Below, in pieces: positions 52,475-60,962 of a stretch of 64,000 nucleotides of DNA. Origin of the DNA: Flavobacteriales bacterium (GTDB taxonomy: Bacteria > Bacteroidota > Bacteroidia > Flavobacteriales_F > PHOS-HE28); NCBI GenBank assembly GCA_016715895.1, contig JADJXH010000003.1, positions 1,929,750 through 1,993,749 of the forward strand. Direction: 5' to 3'. A model generated the notes under the pieces. The model ran no database searches. It had not been told where the DNA came from and saw nothing but the letters and a program-made list of their open reading frames with translations. The position numbers and the translations under genes were made by a program. Every line of letters begins with the position of its first letter. Within the stretch, counting starts at the first letter, position 1.

Positions 52475-54911
52475 TCGCACTGCCGGCCCAACGGCCTGGT
52501 GGCGGCGGACGTCCGGTGAGCGGCCGTGTCTACGGCAAGGTGATCGACGCGGTGAGCGGCAAGGGCGCCGAGTTCGCCACGGTGACCCTGTTCGCCGGCA
52601 GCAGGGACAGCGTGATCACCGGCACCATGGTGCGGGGCAACGGCGATTTCCTGCTGGAACCGGTGCCGGGCGGACGGTACCGCCTGCAGGTGAGCTTTCT
52701 GGGCTACCGCACCATCGAACAGACCGTTGAGGTGACCCGTGACCGGAGCGAGGTCGACCTGGGCAACCTGAGGCTGGAGGCCGACGCCGGTGTGCTGCAG
52801 GAGGCCACGGTGGTGCGCGAGCGGAGCCCGATGCAGATGCTGGTGGACAGGCGCGTGTTCAACGTGGACAAGGACCTGGCCGCACGCGGTGGATCGGGTG
52901 TGGACGTGATGAAGAACGTGCCCGGGCTGAGCGTGGACCTGGAAGGCAACGTGGAGATGCGGGGGGCCCGCCCCCAGATCCTGGTGGATGGTCGCCCCTC
53001 CTCACTGACCCTGGAACAGATCCCGGCGGAGGAGATCGAACGCGTGGAAGTGATCACCAACCCATCGGTGATCTTCGATGCCAACACCACCGGTGGCATC
53101 ATCAATGTGGTGCTGAAGAAGAGCACCAAGCCCGGGTACAGCGGTCAGGTGCAGGCCGGCGTGGGCACCAATGACCGCTACCAGGCCGGTGCCAACGTCA
53201 ACCTGCGCGAAGGCCGCTGGGGCTTCAACCTCAGCGCCAACTACAACGACGGCACCAACGTCACCGACGGGCTCACCCTGCGCACGGACCTCGCACAAGG
53301 TGCGCCGGCGGGCACCTTCGAGCAGCGCACCGACAGCCGGTCGGGACGCAGGTCCTTTGGCGGCCGTTTCGGAGCGGATGTGCAGGTCAGCAACCGAAGC
53401 GTGCTGTCCCTGTCCCTGGGATCGCGCTTCCACAACATGTCGGGGCGCGAGAGCCAGACCTTCGAGAACCGCGCGTCCGATGGAGCGGTGAGCACCTACG
53501 GCACGCAGGTGAACGACACGGAGACGCGGACCCGGAGCCTCAACGGCCAGCTGGCCTTCCGGCACAAGACCCCAAGGAGGGCAAGGAGTGGTCGGTGGAC
53601 CTCACGTACAACCGCTGGGACCGCGACAGCGATTCGCGCTTCGACCTCCGGCGCTTCATCGCCGATGGCGGCCCGGACACCACCACGCCGCGCATCCAGG
53701 ACAACCTGGGCGGATCGTACTACGACCAGTGGTCCTTCCAGTTCGACATGGTGGACCCGCTGAGCGAACGGAGCAAGCTGGAATACGGGGTGAAGAGCAA
53801 CCTGAAGTGGGACCGCACCTGGCTGGACGTGCTGCTCACGACGCCACAGACGCCGTCAGGCGAGCTGGACAGTGCGCTCACCAACGACTACCGGATCACG
53901 GACCTGATCAACGCGGCCTACGTGAACTGGACGCGTACGCTCAGCGAACGCTGGAGCCTGCAGGCCGGCCTGCGGTTCGAGCAGACGTGGTTCGAGACGG
54001 AGCTGATCGGCAAGGACCAGGTGTTCAGCTACAAATACCCCGATGGGAGTCAGGACCTGCTCAAGGCGCTGTTCCCTGCGGTCTACCTGGTGCACCGATG
54101 GCCGGGCGGCCTGCGCGAACTGCAGGTGAACTTCTCGCGCAAGATCGACCGGCCGCGCTTCTGGCAGATCATGCCCTTCATCATGTTCAGCGACGCCCGC
54201 AACGTGCGCATCGGCAACCCGGGCCTGGCGCCGGAGATGAACAACCTGGCCGAGGTGAACCACCTGCTCCCCCTCTGGAAGGGCCGGGCCAGCTGGCTCA
54301 CCAGCGTGTTCGGACGCTACACGGAGGATGTGATCACGGGCTACAGCACACCGCTGGCCACCGACAGCACCGTGCTGCTGAACACCTTCGTGAACGGCAG
54401 CTACAGCGTCACCGCGGGCTGGGAGAACGTGCTGAAGGTGGAACCGGTGCAGGGCCTCCAGCTCACGCTGAGCGGAACGGCGCAATACCTGGACGTGGCC
54501 TTGTCCTCGGCCGACGGCGGCGTCCGGAACACGGGCCTCCAGTGGAACGCCAAGCTGCTCGTGAACTACCGCCTGCCGAAGGACTGGTCCGTGCAGGTGA
54601 ACGGCGAGTACGAGGGACCCCGCGTGCAGCCGCAGGGGCGTGGCCTGGAACAGTACGGGGTGGACCTTTCAGTGGGCAAGGACATCACGCGCCGGTTGAA
54701 CGCCGTGGTATCGGTGAACGATGTGTTCTTCACGCGTCGCTGGGGCAACACGGTGGAAACGGCCTTCTTCGAACAGGAGAGCTACCGCCGCCGCGAGATG
54801 CGCTTCGTGCGTTTCACCCTCACGTGGAAGTTCGGCGAACAGAACAACTCCCTCTTCCGGCGCCGTCAGCCGCAGCGCGATGCCGGCGACGGTGGGGGCA
54901 TGGAGATGTAA
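52420..54911 (+). CDS. TonB-dependent receptor, outer-membrane beta-barrel family, frameshifted here
   Basis: An outer-membrane receptor of about 830 residues when one base is restored. It has a signal peptide (MSLPCPRALLLLFAFGWVIALPAQ), a Gly-rich start, a carboxypeptidase-regulatory-like domain (SGRVYGKVIDAVSGKGAEFA), a plug (GVDVMKNVPGLSVDLEGNVE, ILVDGRPSSLT, ERVEVITNPS) and a barrel of the 'outer membrane protein beta-barrel' group common in Bacteroidota. It ends with a low-complexity EQNNSLFRRRQPQRDAG tail. The frame shifts after LAFRHKTP, where a CCCC run (53570-53573) seems to lack one C. The second part then reads KEWSVDLTYNRWDRDSDSRF in frame. The substrate is unknown. It converges with the HmuY lipoprotein gene, with a 5-bp gap. 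Confidence 0.87.
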
Positions 54912-54916
54912 GCGCG

Positions 54917-55879
54917 CTACAACTCCCGCACCTCCCAGGTGGGGCAGCCCACGGTTCCCAGATCGTCGTAGAAGTCCAGGAAGTGGAGCTTGTGGAACAG
55001 CCCCTGCGCATCATGGATGATGTACACGATGGAGGGGTCCACCGTGTAGGCGCCGTCGTCGAACGAATAGGTCTTCCAGTCGAAGCCGATGGCGTCCCGT
55101 GCGGTGCTGAAGGGATGCTGCAAGGTGTCCGATAGGCTCACCGTGGCCATGTCGGCAGCAACGATGCGCGCCACACGGACCCCGGGCGGGGTGAGCACGC
55201 CTGTGACGATGTAGGGGATGAAGGGCTCGTGGAACTGGTGCGTGTACTGCGTGAAGACCATGTCCCAGCTGCCTGCGGACGGCTCCACGTCCTCCGTCCC
55301 GGAAGCGAAGCTGAACATGGTGGAGGCGCTGCTGCCCGACTTGGACAGGGTGTGCTCCTGCATCCCGCTGCCGTCCAGCAGGGCGGTCCGGAACGTGTAC
55401 GATGTGGCGGTGACCTCAAGCAGCTGCAGCTTCCGGACGCCAAGGTGCGCACCGAAGGCGTTGTAGCCCAGATCGATCAGGTGGATGTCCTGCGCACCCC
55501 GCCAGTCCCCGATGGCGGTGCTGTCCGGGTGGCCGCTGGGCGCGTCGATACGGCGCCCTTGGGCCATGCCCGCCGTATCCATCGCCACCGTGATGTCGCC
55601 CGGGCCGATCGACCAGGCGGTCATCAGGCGGCTGCCGTTGAGCCACACCCGCCACTGGTCCGGGCCGCTCTCGAAGGCCAGGTCCCAGGCGGTCTTCGGG
55701 TTGCTGCGCACCACCGTGCGCGAGGAGATGTCGACCCACAGCTGGTCCTGATAGCCGCTGCCCATGCAAAGCTGCACCTGGGCCGCCTCCCCACGCGGAC
55801 GGGCGGGCACGGGGAGTTCATCCTTGATGCACCCGGAGAGGAGCAGGATGGAGAGCGGGAGCAATGCGGTGGCACGCAT
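54917..55879 (-). CDS. HmuY-family lipoprotein
   Basis: A 320-residue lipoprotein (lipobox LLSGC, Cys17) of the HmuY family, whose Porphyromonas member binds haem and passes it to the receptor HmuR. Family features are the opening WDLAFE and WDMVFTQYTH segments and the C-terminal IGFDWKTYSFDDGAYTVDPS, IVYIIHDAQGLFHKLHFLDF. The haem-ligand histidines of P. gingivalis HmuY cannot be aligned safely by eye, so the ligand could differ. It is the third gene of a minus-strand unit with a T9SS-sorted HmuY protein and a TonB receptor (2 bp upstream), which supports haem or metal capture. Confidence 0.85.
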   Translation of the reverse strand: MRATALLPLSILLLSGCIKDELPVPARPRGEAAQVQLCMGSGYQDQLWVDISSRTVVRSNPKTAWDLAFESGPDQWRVWLNGSRLMTAWSIGPGDITVAMDTAGMAQGRRIDAPSGHPDSTAIGDWRGAQDIHLIDLGYNAFGAHLGVRKLQLLEVTATSYTFRTALLDGSGMQEHTLSKSGSSASTMFSFASGTEDVEPSAGSWDMVFTQYTHQFHEPFIPYIVTGVLTPPGVRVARIVAADMATVSLSDTLQHPFSTARDAIGFDWKTYSFDDGAYTVDPSIVYIIHDAQGLFHKLHFLDFYDDLGTVGCPTWEVREL

Positions 55880-55881
55880 GG

Positions 55882-58122
55882 TCAGGATCGCTTGCGCAAT
55901 TCAACATCAAGGCGCATGAACCAGGTGCGCCCGGTGGTCATCGGCACGGCGGTGGCGCCGGCGGAGTGGGCCCCTTCGGCCATGGTGGCCGCCAGGTTCC
56001 GCACATCGAACAGGTCCTTGCAGCCCACGGAGAGGCTGATGCGCCGGTCGAGGAAGGCCTTGGTCAGGGTGGCGTCGGCCAGGTGATAGGCGCCGATCGT
56101 GCCGCGGGTCACGGCGCCGTCGGCATCGGCGATGTAATTGGCGAGCTCTCCCTGGTACTTGTAGAAGAGGGATGCGGTAAGGCCCATCCGGCCGTGGTTC
56201 CAGGTCAGCGAGGCGCGGGCCTCGGGGCTCCACAGGGCGGCGGGCGAGACGGCATCCTCCCTGCCGGTGATGGAGGCTCCGGCGGACAGCGCCCAGCGTC
56301 CGTCATCCCACCCTGCGCCCACCGTGCCCCCATAGGTGCGCAGCCCGCCGATGTTGACGTAGGTGTAGCGCGTGCCGCTCACCTGGGCCAGGCTGATGAC
56401 GTCCTCCACCTCGTTGAAGAAGGCGGTAAGCTCGGCGGACCAGGTGCCCCGCTCCCGTTGTGCGCGATAGGTGAGGCCGGCGCTGCCGTGGTGCGCCCGC
56501 TCCGGACGCAGCTCGGGGTTGCCGACGATGTCGTGGTTCACATCCACGAAGAAGAGGTACAGTTCCTTCAACGAAGGCGCGCGGAACCCTCGGGCATAGG
56601 CGGCGCGGACGGTGAGCGCCGGTGCCGGCGTCCAGCGGACGTTCAACGAGGGGATCAACGGGGCCTCATACCGGGTGTTGTAGGCGTAGCGCAGGCCGGG
56701 CCGAAGGGTGAGGCCGCTCCACGGGCTGTACTCCGCGCTGGCGAAGGCCGCCAGATCGCTGATGGTCTCGCCATCGCCCGCCATCCGATCGCCCTCCCCT
56801 GTCTCGTGGTTGAGGTCGGTGCCCACCTCCCACGCCAGCCGGGTACTGTCGGGTGCCGAGGACCATGTGGCGCGCAGGTTGGTGAGCGTGAACCGCGACG
56901 TGTCCTGCGTGCCGGGCGTGGTCACCAGCTGTTCGCTCAGGTCGGTGAGGTCGCGGAACCAGGTGTTGCGGATGCGGCGGTAGCGCTGGTGCGCGAGCAG
57001 GGCGTTGAACCGGCGTCCCCGGTCCCACCGGCCCTCGGCGAAGACCGCGTTGTCCAGGCGGTGCGTGAGGTACTGCTCATCGAAGGCCGTCTCCTGATAA
57101 GGCGCGCGCGGACGACCCCGGTTGGTGATGCGGTCCTGGAAGGCCTCGCCCTTGTACCCCAGGTCCCAGTGTGTGCCGCGCCAACGGTGGTTGAGGCGGG
57201 CGAAGTACTGCTCACGGGGTTTCCATTGCTGGTGACGCGTGCTGTCGGCCAAGGTGGGCGAAGGGTCGTACCAGCCGCCGGTGGAGGGGTCCCAACCCGC
57301 GAAGGCGTTGCGGCCGCCGGTGATCACGAGGTCGTGGTGCCCAAGACGGGCGGTGGCGGTGCCGGTGAGGTTGAGCCGGCCGATGTGCTCGGCGTAGGCC
57401 GTGGCCCTGGCGCTGGAGCGGTCGTTGGAGCGCTTGCGCGTGATCAGGTTGATGGTGCCCGCCAGTGCGTTGGTGCCGTAGTTGACGCTCAGCGGACCCT
57501 CCACCACCTCCACCCGCTCGATGCCGGTGAGGTCAAGCTGCGCCAGATCGAGGTTGCCATCCTGCCGCCCGATCACCGGAACACCGTCCACCAACACCTT
57601 CACGTTCTCGCCGCCCAGTCCCTGCATGCTCACCGCGGTGCCGAGGATGTTGTCCTGGCCGAGGCGCACGGTGAGCTCATTGCGCAGGGCCTCGCCCAGG
57701 GTGTTGGCGGCCATGCGATCGATCCGCCCGCGGTCGATCACACGCACCCGATGCACCGCGTTCTCCGCGATGCCGGCGCCATACTGTCCGGTGACCACGA
57801 GCTCGGGCATGTGGATGGACGCCGGCCGCAGGTGCAGCGCGTGTGGACCGGCTCCGATGAGCGTATCGGCGAAGGCCGCAAAGCCCATCATGTGCACGCG
57901 CACCAGCAGGGGCCGCGAGGCATCCACCGGCACCGTCAGCGCACCCTGGTCATCGGCTTGCGCCGTGGTCGGTCCGCCGCCCTGCTGCCAGGTGACGCTT
58001 GCGAACGGAAGGGGGGCCCCGTTCTCGGCCATGCAGATGAGCCGGACCTGGGCGTGGAGGATGACCGGGCTGGTGGCAGCGGTCAGGAGGAGGGCCGGGA
58101 GGACGCGCAGGAAGGGACCCAT
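55882..58122 (-). CDS. TonB-dependent receptor, HmuR-like
   Basis: A 746-residue outer-membrane receptor. It has a signal peptide (MGPFLRVLPALLLTAATSPVILHAQ), a short carboxypeptidase-like beta domain (RLICMAENGAPLPFASVTWQ), a plug (ELVVTGQYGAGIAENAVHRV, NTLGEALRNELTVRL, VKVLVDGVPVIGRQDGNLDL, VEGPLSVNYGTNALAGTINL) and a barrel with the haem-receptor-type GFRAPSLKELYLFF motif and the closing segment FMRLDVELRKRS. The FRAP box and the HmuY genes on both sides suggest a haem or siderophore-type substrate. ATG 58122 is chosen for the signal peptide. It is separated from the upstream HmuY gene by 66 bp that contain a strong inverted repeat. Confidence 0.9.
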   Translation of the reverse strand: MGPFLRVLPALLLTAATSPVILHAQVRLICMAENGAPLPFASVTWQQGGGPTTAQADDQGALTVPVDASRPLLVRVHMMGFAAFADTLIGAGPHALHLRPASIHMPELVVTGQYGAGIAENAVHRVRVIDRGRIDRMAANTLGEALRNELTVRLGQDNILGTAVSMQGLGGENVKVLVDGVPVIGRQDGNLDLAQLDLTGIERVEVVEGPLSVNYGTNALAGTINLITRKRSNDRSSARATAYAEHIGRLNLTGTATARLGHHDLVITGGRNAFAGWDPSTGGWYDPSPTLADSTRHQQWKPREQYFARLNHRWRGTHWDLGYKGEAFQDRITNRGRPRAPYQETAFDEQYLTHRLDNAVFAEGRWDRGRRFNALLAHQRYRRIRNTWFRDLTDLSEQLVTTPGTQDTSRFTLTNLRATWSSAPDSTRLAWEVGTDLNHETGEGDRMAGDGETISDLAAFASAEYSPWSGLTLRPGLRYAYNTRYEAPLIPSLNVRWTPAPALTVRAAYARGFRAPSLKELYLFFVDVNHDIVGNPELRPERAHHGSAGLTYRAQRERGTWSAELTAFFNEVEDVISLAQVSGTRYTYVNIGGLRTYGGTVGAGWDDGRWALSAGASITGREDAVSPAALWSPEARASLTWNHGRMGLTASLFYKYQGELANYIADADGAVTRGTIGAYHLADATLTKAFLDRRISLSVGCKDLFDVRNLAATMAEGAHSAGATAVPMTTGRTWFMRLDVELRKRS

Positions 58123-58148
58123 CGGAAGGACCTTGCAAAGGAGCGCAC

Positions 58149-58178
58149 ACGTGCGCGTGCGCACGGTCACGCGCACGT
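58149..58178. promoter_or_regulatory. Perfect 10-bp inverted repeat between operon genes
   Basis: ACGTGCGCGT (58149-58158) and ACGCGCACGT (58169-58178) with a 10-nt loop lie between the T9SS HmuY gene and the TonB-receptor gene. It may be an mRNA-processing or attenuation hairpin that sets unequal expression of the two genes, or an operator. Confidence 0.45.
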
Positions 58179-58188
58179 CAGGTTCAGC

Positions 58189-59407
58189 TCACTGGCGAAG
58201 CAGCCGGGCCACGGCAGGGCCACGGTCGGTGAGGAGACGCACGGTGTAGCTGCCGGCTCCAAGCCCTCCAAGTTCCATGGTGAACGGCGCGGCGCTCAAG
58301 GCCCCGAGGGAGCGCACAAGGCGGCCGGATGCGTCCAACACCTCGAGGCCCAGGATGCGGGCTTCCCCGGCATCGATGGTGAAGGTGCCATCGGGCGTGG
58401 GGTTCGGCCATACGCGGAGGTCCGCCGGCCGGTCGCGTTCGGCCAAACCGGTGGCGCTCACGAGCTCCTGGGTGAAGTCGATCGTGCCGGAGGTGCTGCC
58501 ACCGAAGCCCGTGAAGGCCACATGCCACACGTTGCCTCCCAGGTCCTTGACGAAGTAGCTCAACGAATCCTCGATCACCCACTGGAAGGTCTGCATGTCG
58601 AAGCGCTTCCAATCGAAGCCGATCGTGTTGATGTGCGCGCTGTAGGCGGCGGAGGTCCAGTCGGCATCCGCAGGAGGAACACCGGCGGCCCGGGCGGCCT
58701 CGATGCCCTTGTTCTGGAGCACCCCGGTGACCCCGTAAGGCTGCGGGATGAAGGCGACGTACTTCACGAAGGTGAGGTCCCAGCTGTCATTGGCCGGCTC
58801 GCGGTCCACGGCCGTGTGGGTCTCCAGGTCCCAGTAGGCGAAGTTCTTCGTGCTGTATGCCGCCTTGTTGATCTGACCGACAAGCTCGTCGCTGCCGTCG
58901 AGGTCGGCGTGCGTGAAGGTGTACGTGCCCGTGGCCAGGCCATCGATGCGCAGCTTCCGCCAGCTGCCGTTGGCGAGGTGGATCAGGGAAGATGGTGTCG
59001 CCGGCCACCACATGGGTGATCGTGTTGTAGTTGCCCCAGCCCAGGTCGAACTCATCGGCGAAGGGACCCTGGTTGAGGGCGCCGAAGCTCCAGCTGGTGT
59101 CCGCATTATGGGCACGCGGCCAGGTGGAGAGCCCTGTGGTGTCCACACTGTTCCAGTCGGCGATGCTGAAGGGGCTCTTCACCACTTCGACGCCGGCCTT
59201 CTGGGTGTTCACCAGCACACTGGCCGTGAAGCCCTGGATCTCGAAGGCCAGGTCCCAGTTGTTCACCGGGGCGGTGCCCACCACCCCGTTCTGCAGGCTG
59301 TACCACACCTGGTCGGCGTAGCCCGGGGCGATGCTGACGGTGACGGGGGTCTGGGCGTGAAGGCCGTGGACGAGCAGGACGGAGGCGAGGAGGAGCGATG
59401 AACGCAT
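58189..59407 (-). CDS. Secreted HmuY-like protein with T9SS sorting domain, frameshifted here
   Basis: About 405 residues once corrected. It has a signal peptide (MRSSLLLASVLLVHGLHAQ), a HmuY-type domain (WDLAFEIQGFTASVLVNTQK, WDLTFVKYVAFIPQPYGVTG, IGFDWKRFDMQTFQWVIEDS, VWHVAFTGFGG) and a T9SS type A sorting domain (VWPNPTPDGTFTIDAGE to AVARLLRQ). The sorting domain means it is exported across the outer membrane, like a haemophore. The frame breaks after AGDTIF because of one extra C (plus-strand GGG at 58986-58988) and continues in the next frame with LIHLANGSWRKLRIDGLATG. It is the first gene of the unit. A candidate promoter lies at 59426-59457. Confidence 0.82.
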
Positions 59408-59425
59408 GGGTCGGGGTTCGGGGTG

Positions 59426-59457
59426 CAAAGCAAGTGAGGGTCCATGGGCAGGAACAA
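59426..59457 (-). promoter_or_regulatory. Candidate promoter of the HmuY/TonB-receptor operon
   Basis: On the minus strand TTG (59457-59455) and TTGCTTTG (59433-59426) are 21 nt apart, and the box lies 18 bp before the start codon. The IS256-family insertion begins about 50 bp further upstream and leaves this promoter intact. Confidence 0.4.
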
Positions 59458-59499
59458 GGGGAACGCCGGGTGGTGGGTCATGGAACTGCAACATGAAAA

Positions 59500-60899
59500 A
59501 ATCAGCGGGGTCTGTTAGATAAAGTGTGTCATCATCGTTATTGCTGATGATGTTGATGTTGTTGGGGTTTTGAACGAGGGGGTCCGGGGAGACTCAGAAC
59601 CTGTTGATCGGTGTTGATCGCCTGTGGATCGAAGCGTGGGCCGAAGAGCAGGCGTAGCTCGGCGGCTATCTCCCTCCAAGCGAAGATGGGCTTGGCGGCC
59701 ATTTTCTCCACGATGCGCTGCTGGGCCAGATAGAGCAGCTTGAGCAGGGCCATGTCGTTGTCGAAGACGCGCTTGGTCTTGGTGTACTTGCGCAGCTGAG
59801 CGTGGAAGCCCTCGATGGGATTGGTGGTGTAGATGAGCCGCCGGATGCGCTCGCTGTAGCGGTACTGGCTGGCCAGCAGCGGCCAGTTGGTGTGCCAGGA
59901 GCTCACCGCCTGCGGGTAGCGTTCCCCCATTTGTCGCTGAAGACCTCCAGGGCATGCAGCGCTTGCTGCTCACCAGGGGCCCGGTAGATGGCCCGCATGT
60001 CCTTGACCACCTCCTTGTAGTGCTTGTAGCTGATGTACTTCAGGGTATTGCGCACCTGGTGCACGATGCAGAGCTGGATATCGCTCTGTGGGTACACCAA
60101 GGAGATCGCGTCGGAGAAGCCGCTCAGGTTGTCGATGCATGCGATCAGCATGTCCTCCACGCCGCGTTGGCGCAGGTCGCCCAGCACGCCCAGCCAGAAC
60201 TTGGCCCCTTCGCTCTGCCCCACGTACAGGCCCAGCAGGTCCTTGTGGCCATCGGGGCCAACGCCCAAGGCGGTGTATACGGCCTTGTTCACCACGCGCC
60301 CTTCCTGCTTCACCTTGAAGTGGATGGCATCGAGCCACACGATCGCGTAGCGCGCCTCCAGGGCCGCTGCCGCCAGGTCTGTACATCGGCGATCACCTGG
60401 TCGGTCACCGCGCTGATCGTGGCCTCGCTCACCTCGATGCCGTACAGGTCCCGCACATGGTCGCTTATGTCGCGCTGGCTCATCCCAAGCCCGTAGAGCT
60501 TGATGATCTTCATGTCCAGCTCGGCGTTCAGCACGCGCTCGCGCTTGGGCAGCAGCACCGGGTCGAAGGTTCCCTCACGGTCGCGCGGCGTGGCGATCTC
60601 CACCTCTCCGTGGGCGGTCTTCACCCGCTTGCGCCCATGTCCGTTGCGCCGGTTACCTCCAGGCGGCTCCTCGGCCAGGTGAGCGCTCAGCTCGCCCCGT
60701 AGCGAGGCCTCCATCAGTCGCTTCACCAGCGGGGTCAGCACCCCATCGCTGCCGCTCAAGGGCTTGCCCAGTAGCAATTGCTTCATGGCCTCCTTCTCGA
60801 AGGCTTCGTAATCGAACTTGTCCGTCTTGTCCTCCATGGGTCAGGTGTTGAAGTTCGCAATCCGGCCTGACACACTTTACTGAACAGTCTCAATCAGCG
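59500..60899 (-). mobile_element. IS256-family insertion sequence with 8-bp target duplication
   Basis: The element spans about 59508-60891 (1384 bp) and is flanked by direct repeats AATCAGCG (59500-59507 and 60892-60899). Its imperfect terminal inverted repeats are GGGTCTGTTAGATAAAGTGT at the left and, read inward from the right, GAGACTGTTCAGTAAAGTGT. It contains one transposase gene on the minus strand. Intact ends and a perfect duplication mean a fairly recent insertion. It lies between the HmuY operon promoter and the terminator of the repeat-rich T9SS gene. Confidence 0.9.
59538..60837 (-). CDS. IS256-family (Mutator-type) transposase, two frameshifts
   Basis: A DDE transposase of about 433 residues if two missing bases are restored. 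Part 1 begins MEDKTDKFDYEAFEKEAMKQ and has RLMEASLRGELSAHLAEEPP, GNRRNGHGRKRVKT, MKIIKLYGLGMSQRDISDHV and SEATISAVTDQV. Part 2 has VWLDAIHFKVKQEGRVVNKA, LGLYVGQSEGAKFWLGVLGD and ACIDNLSGFSDAISLVYPQS. Part 3 has RRLIYTTNPIEGFHAQLRKY and TKRVFDNDMALLKLLYLAQ. The catalytic Asp and Glu motifs of IS256 are present. The shifts are in a GGG run (60361-60363) and a CCCCC run (59924-59928, plus strand), each one base short. IS256 transposases are not known to need frameshifting, so errors are likely. Confidence 0.88.
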
Positions 60900-60900
60900 A

Positions 60901-60940
60901 GGCCCGGGCTTCACCGACCTGCGTCGGATCCACCCGGGCC
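60901..60940 (-). terminator. Large hairpin, probable terminator of the repeat-rich T9SS gene
   Basis: GGCCCGGG (60901-60908) pairs with CCCGGGCC (60933-60940), and inside it CCGAC pairs with GTCGG around loop CTGC. It lies just after the minus-strand gene that ends at 60963 and next to the IS target site. Confidence 0.55.
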
Positions 60941-60962
60941 CCGCCTTCACCGGACCTCGTGA

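Noticed and set aside
55864..59019. Open reading frame of 1051 codons on the plus strand
   Set aside because: It lies antisense to the HmuY and TonB-receptor genes, which have signal peptides and family motifs. The translation is low-complexity His/Gly/Val-rich shadow.
59538..60837. Programmed frameshifting in the transposase
   Set aside because: IS256-family transposases are made from one frame, two shifts of the same kind are needed, and unrelated genes nearby show the same G/C-run indels.
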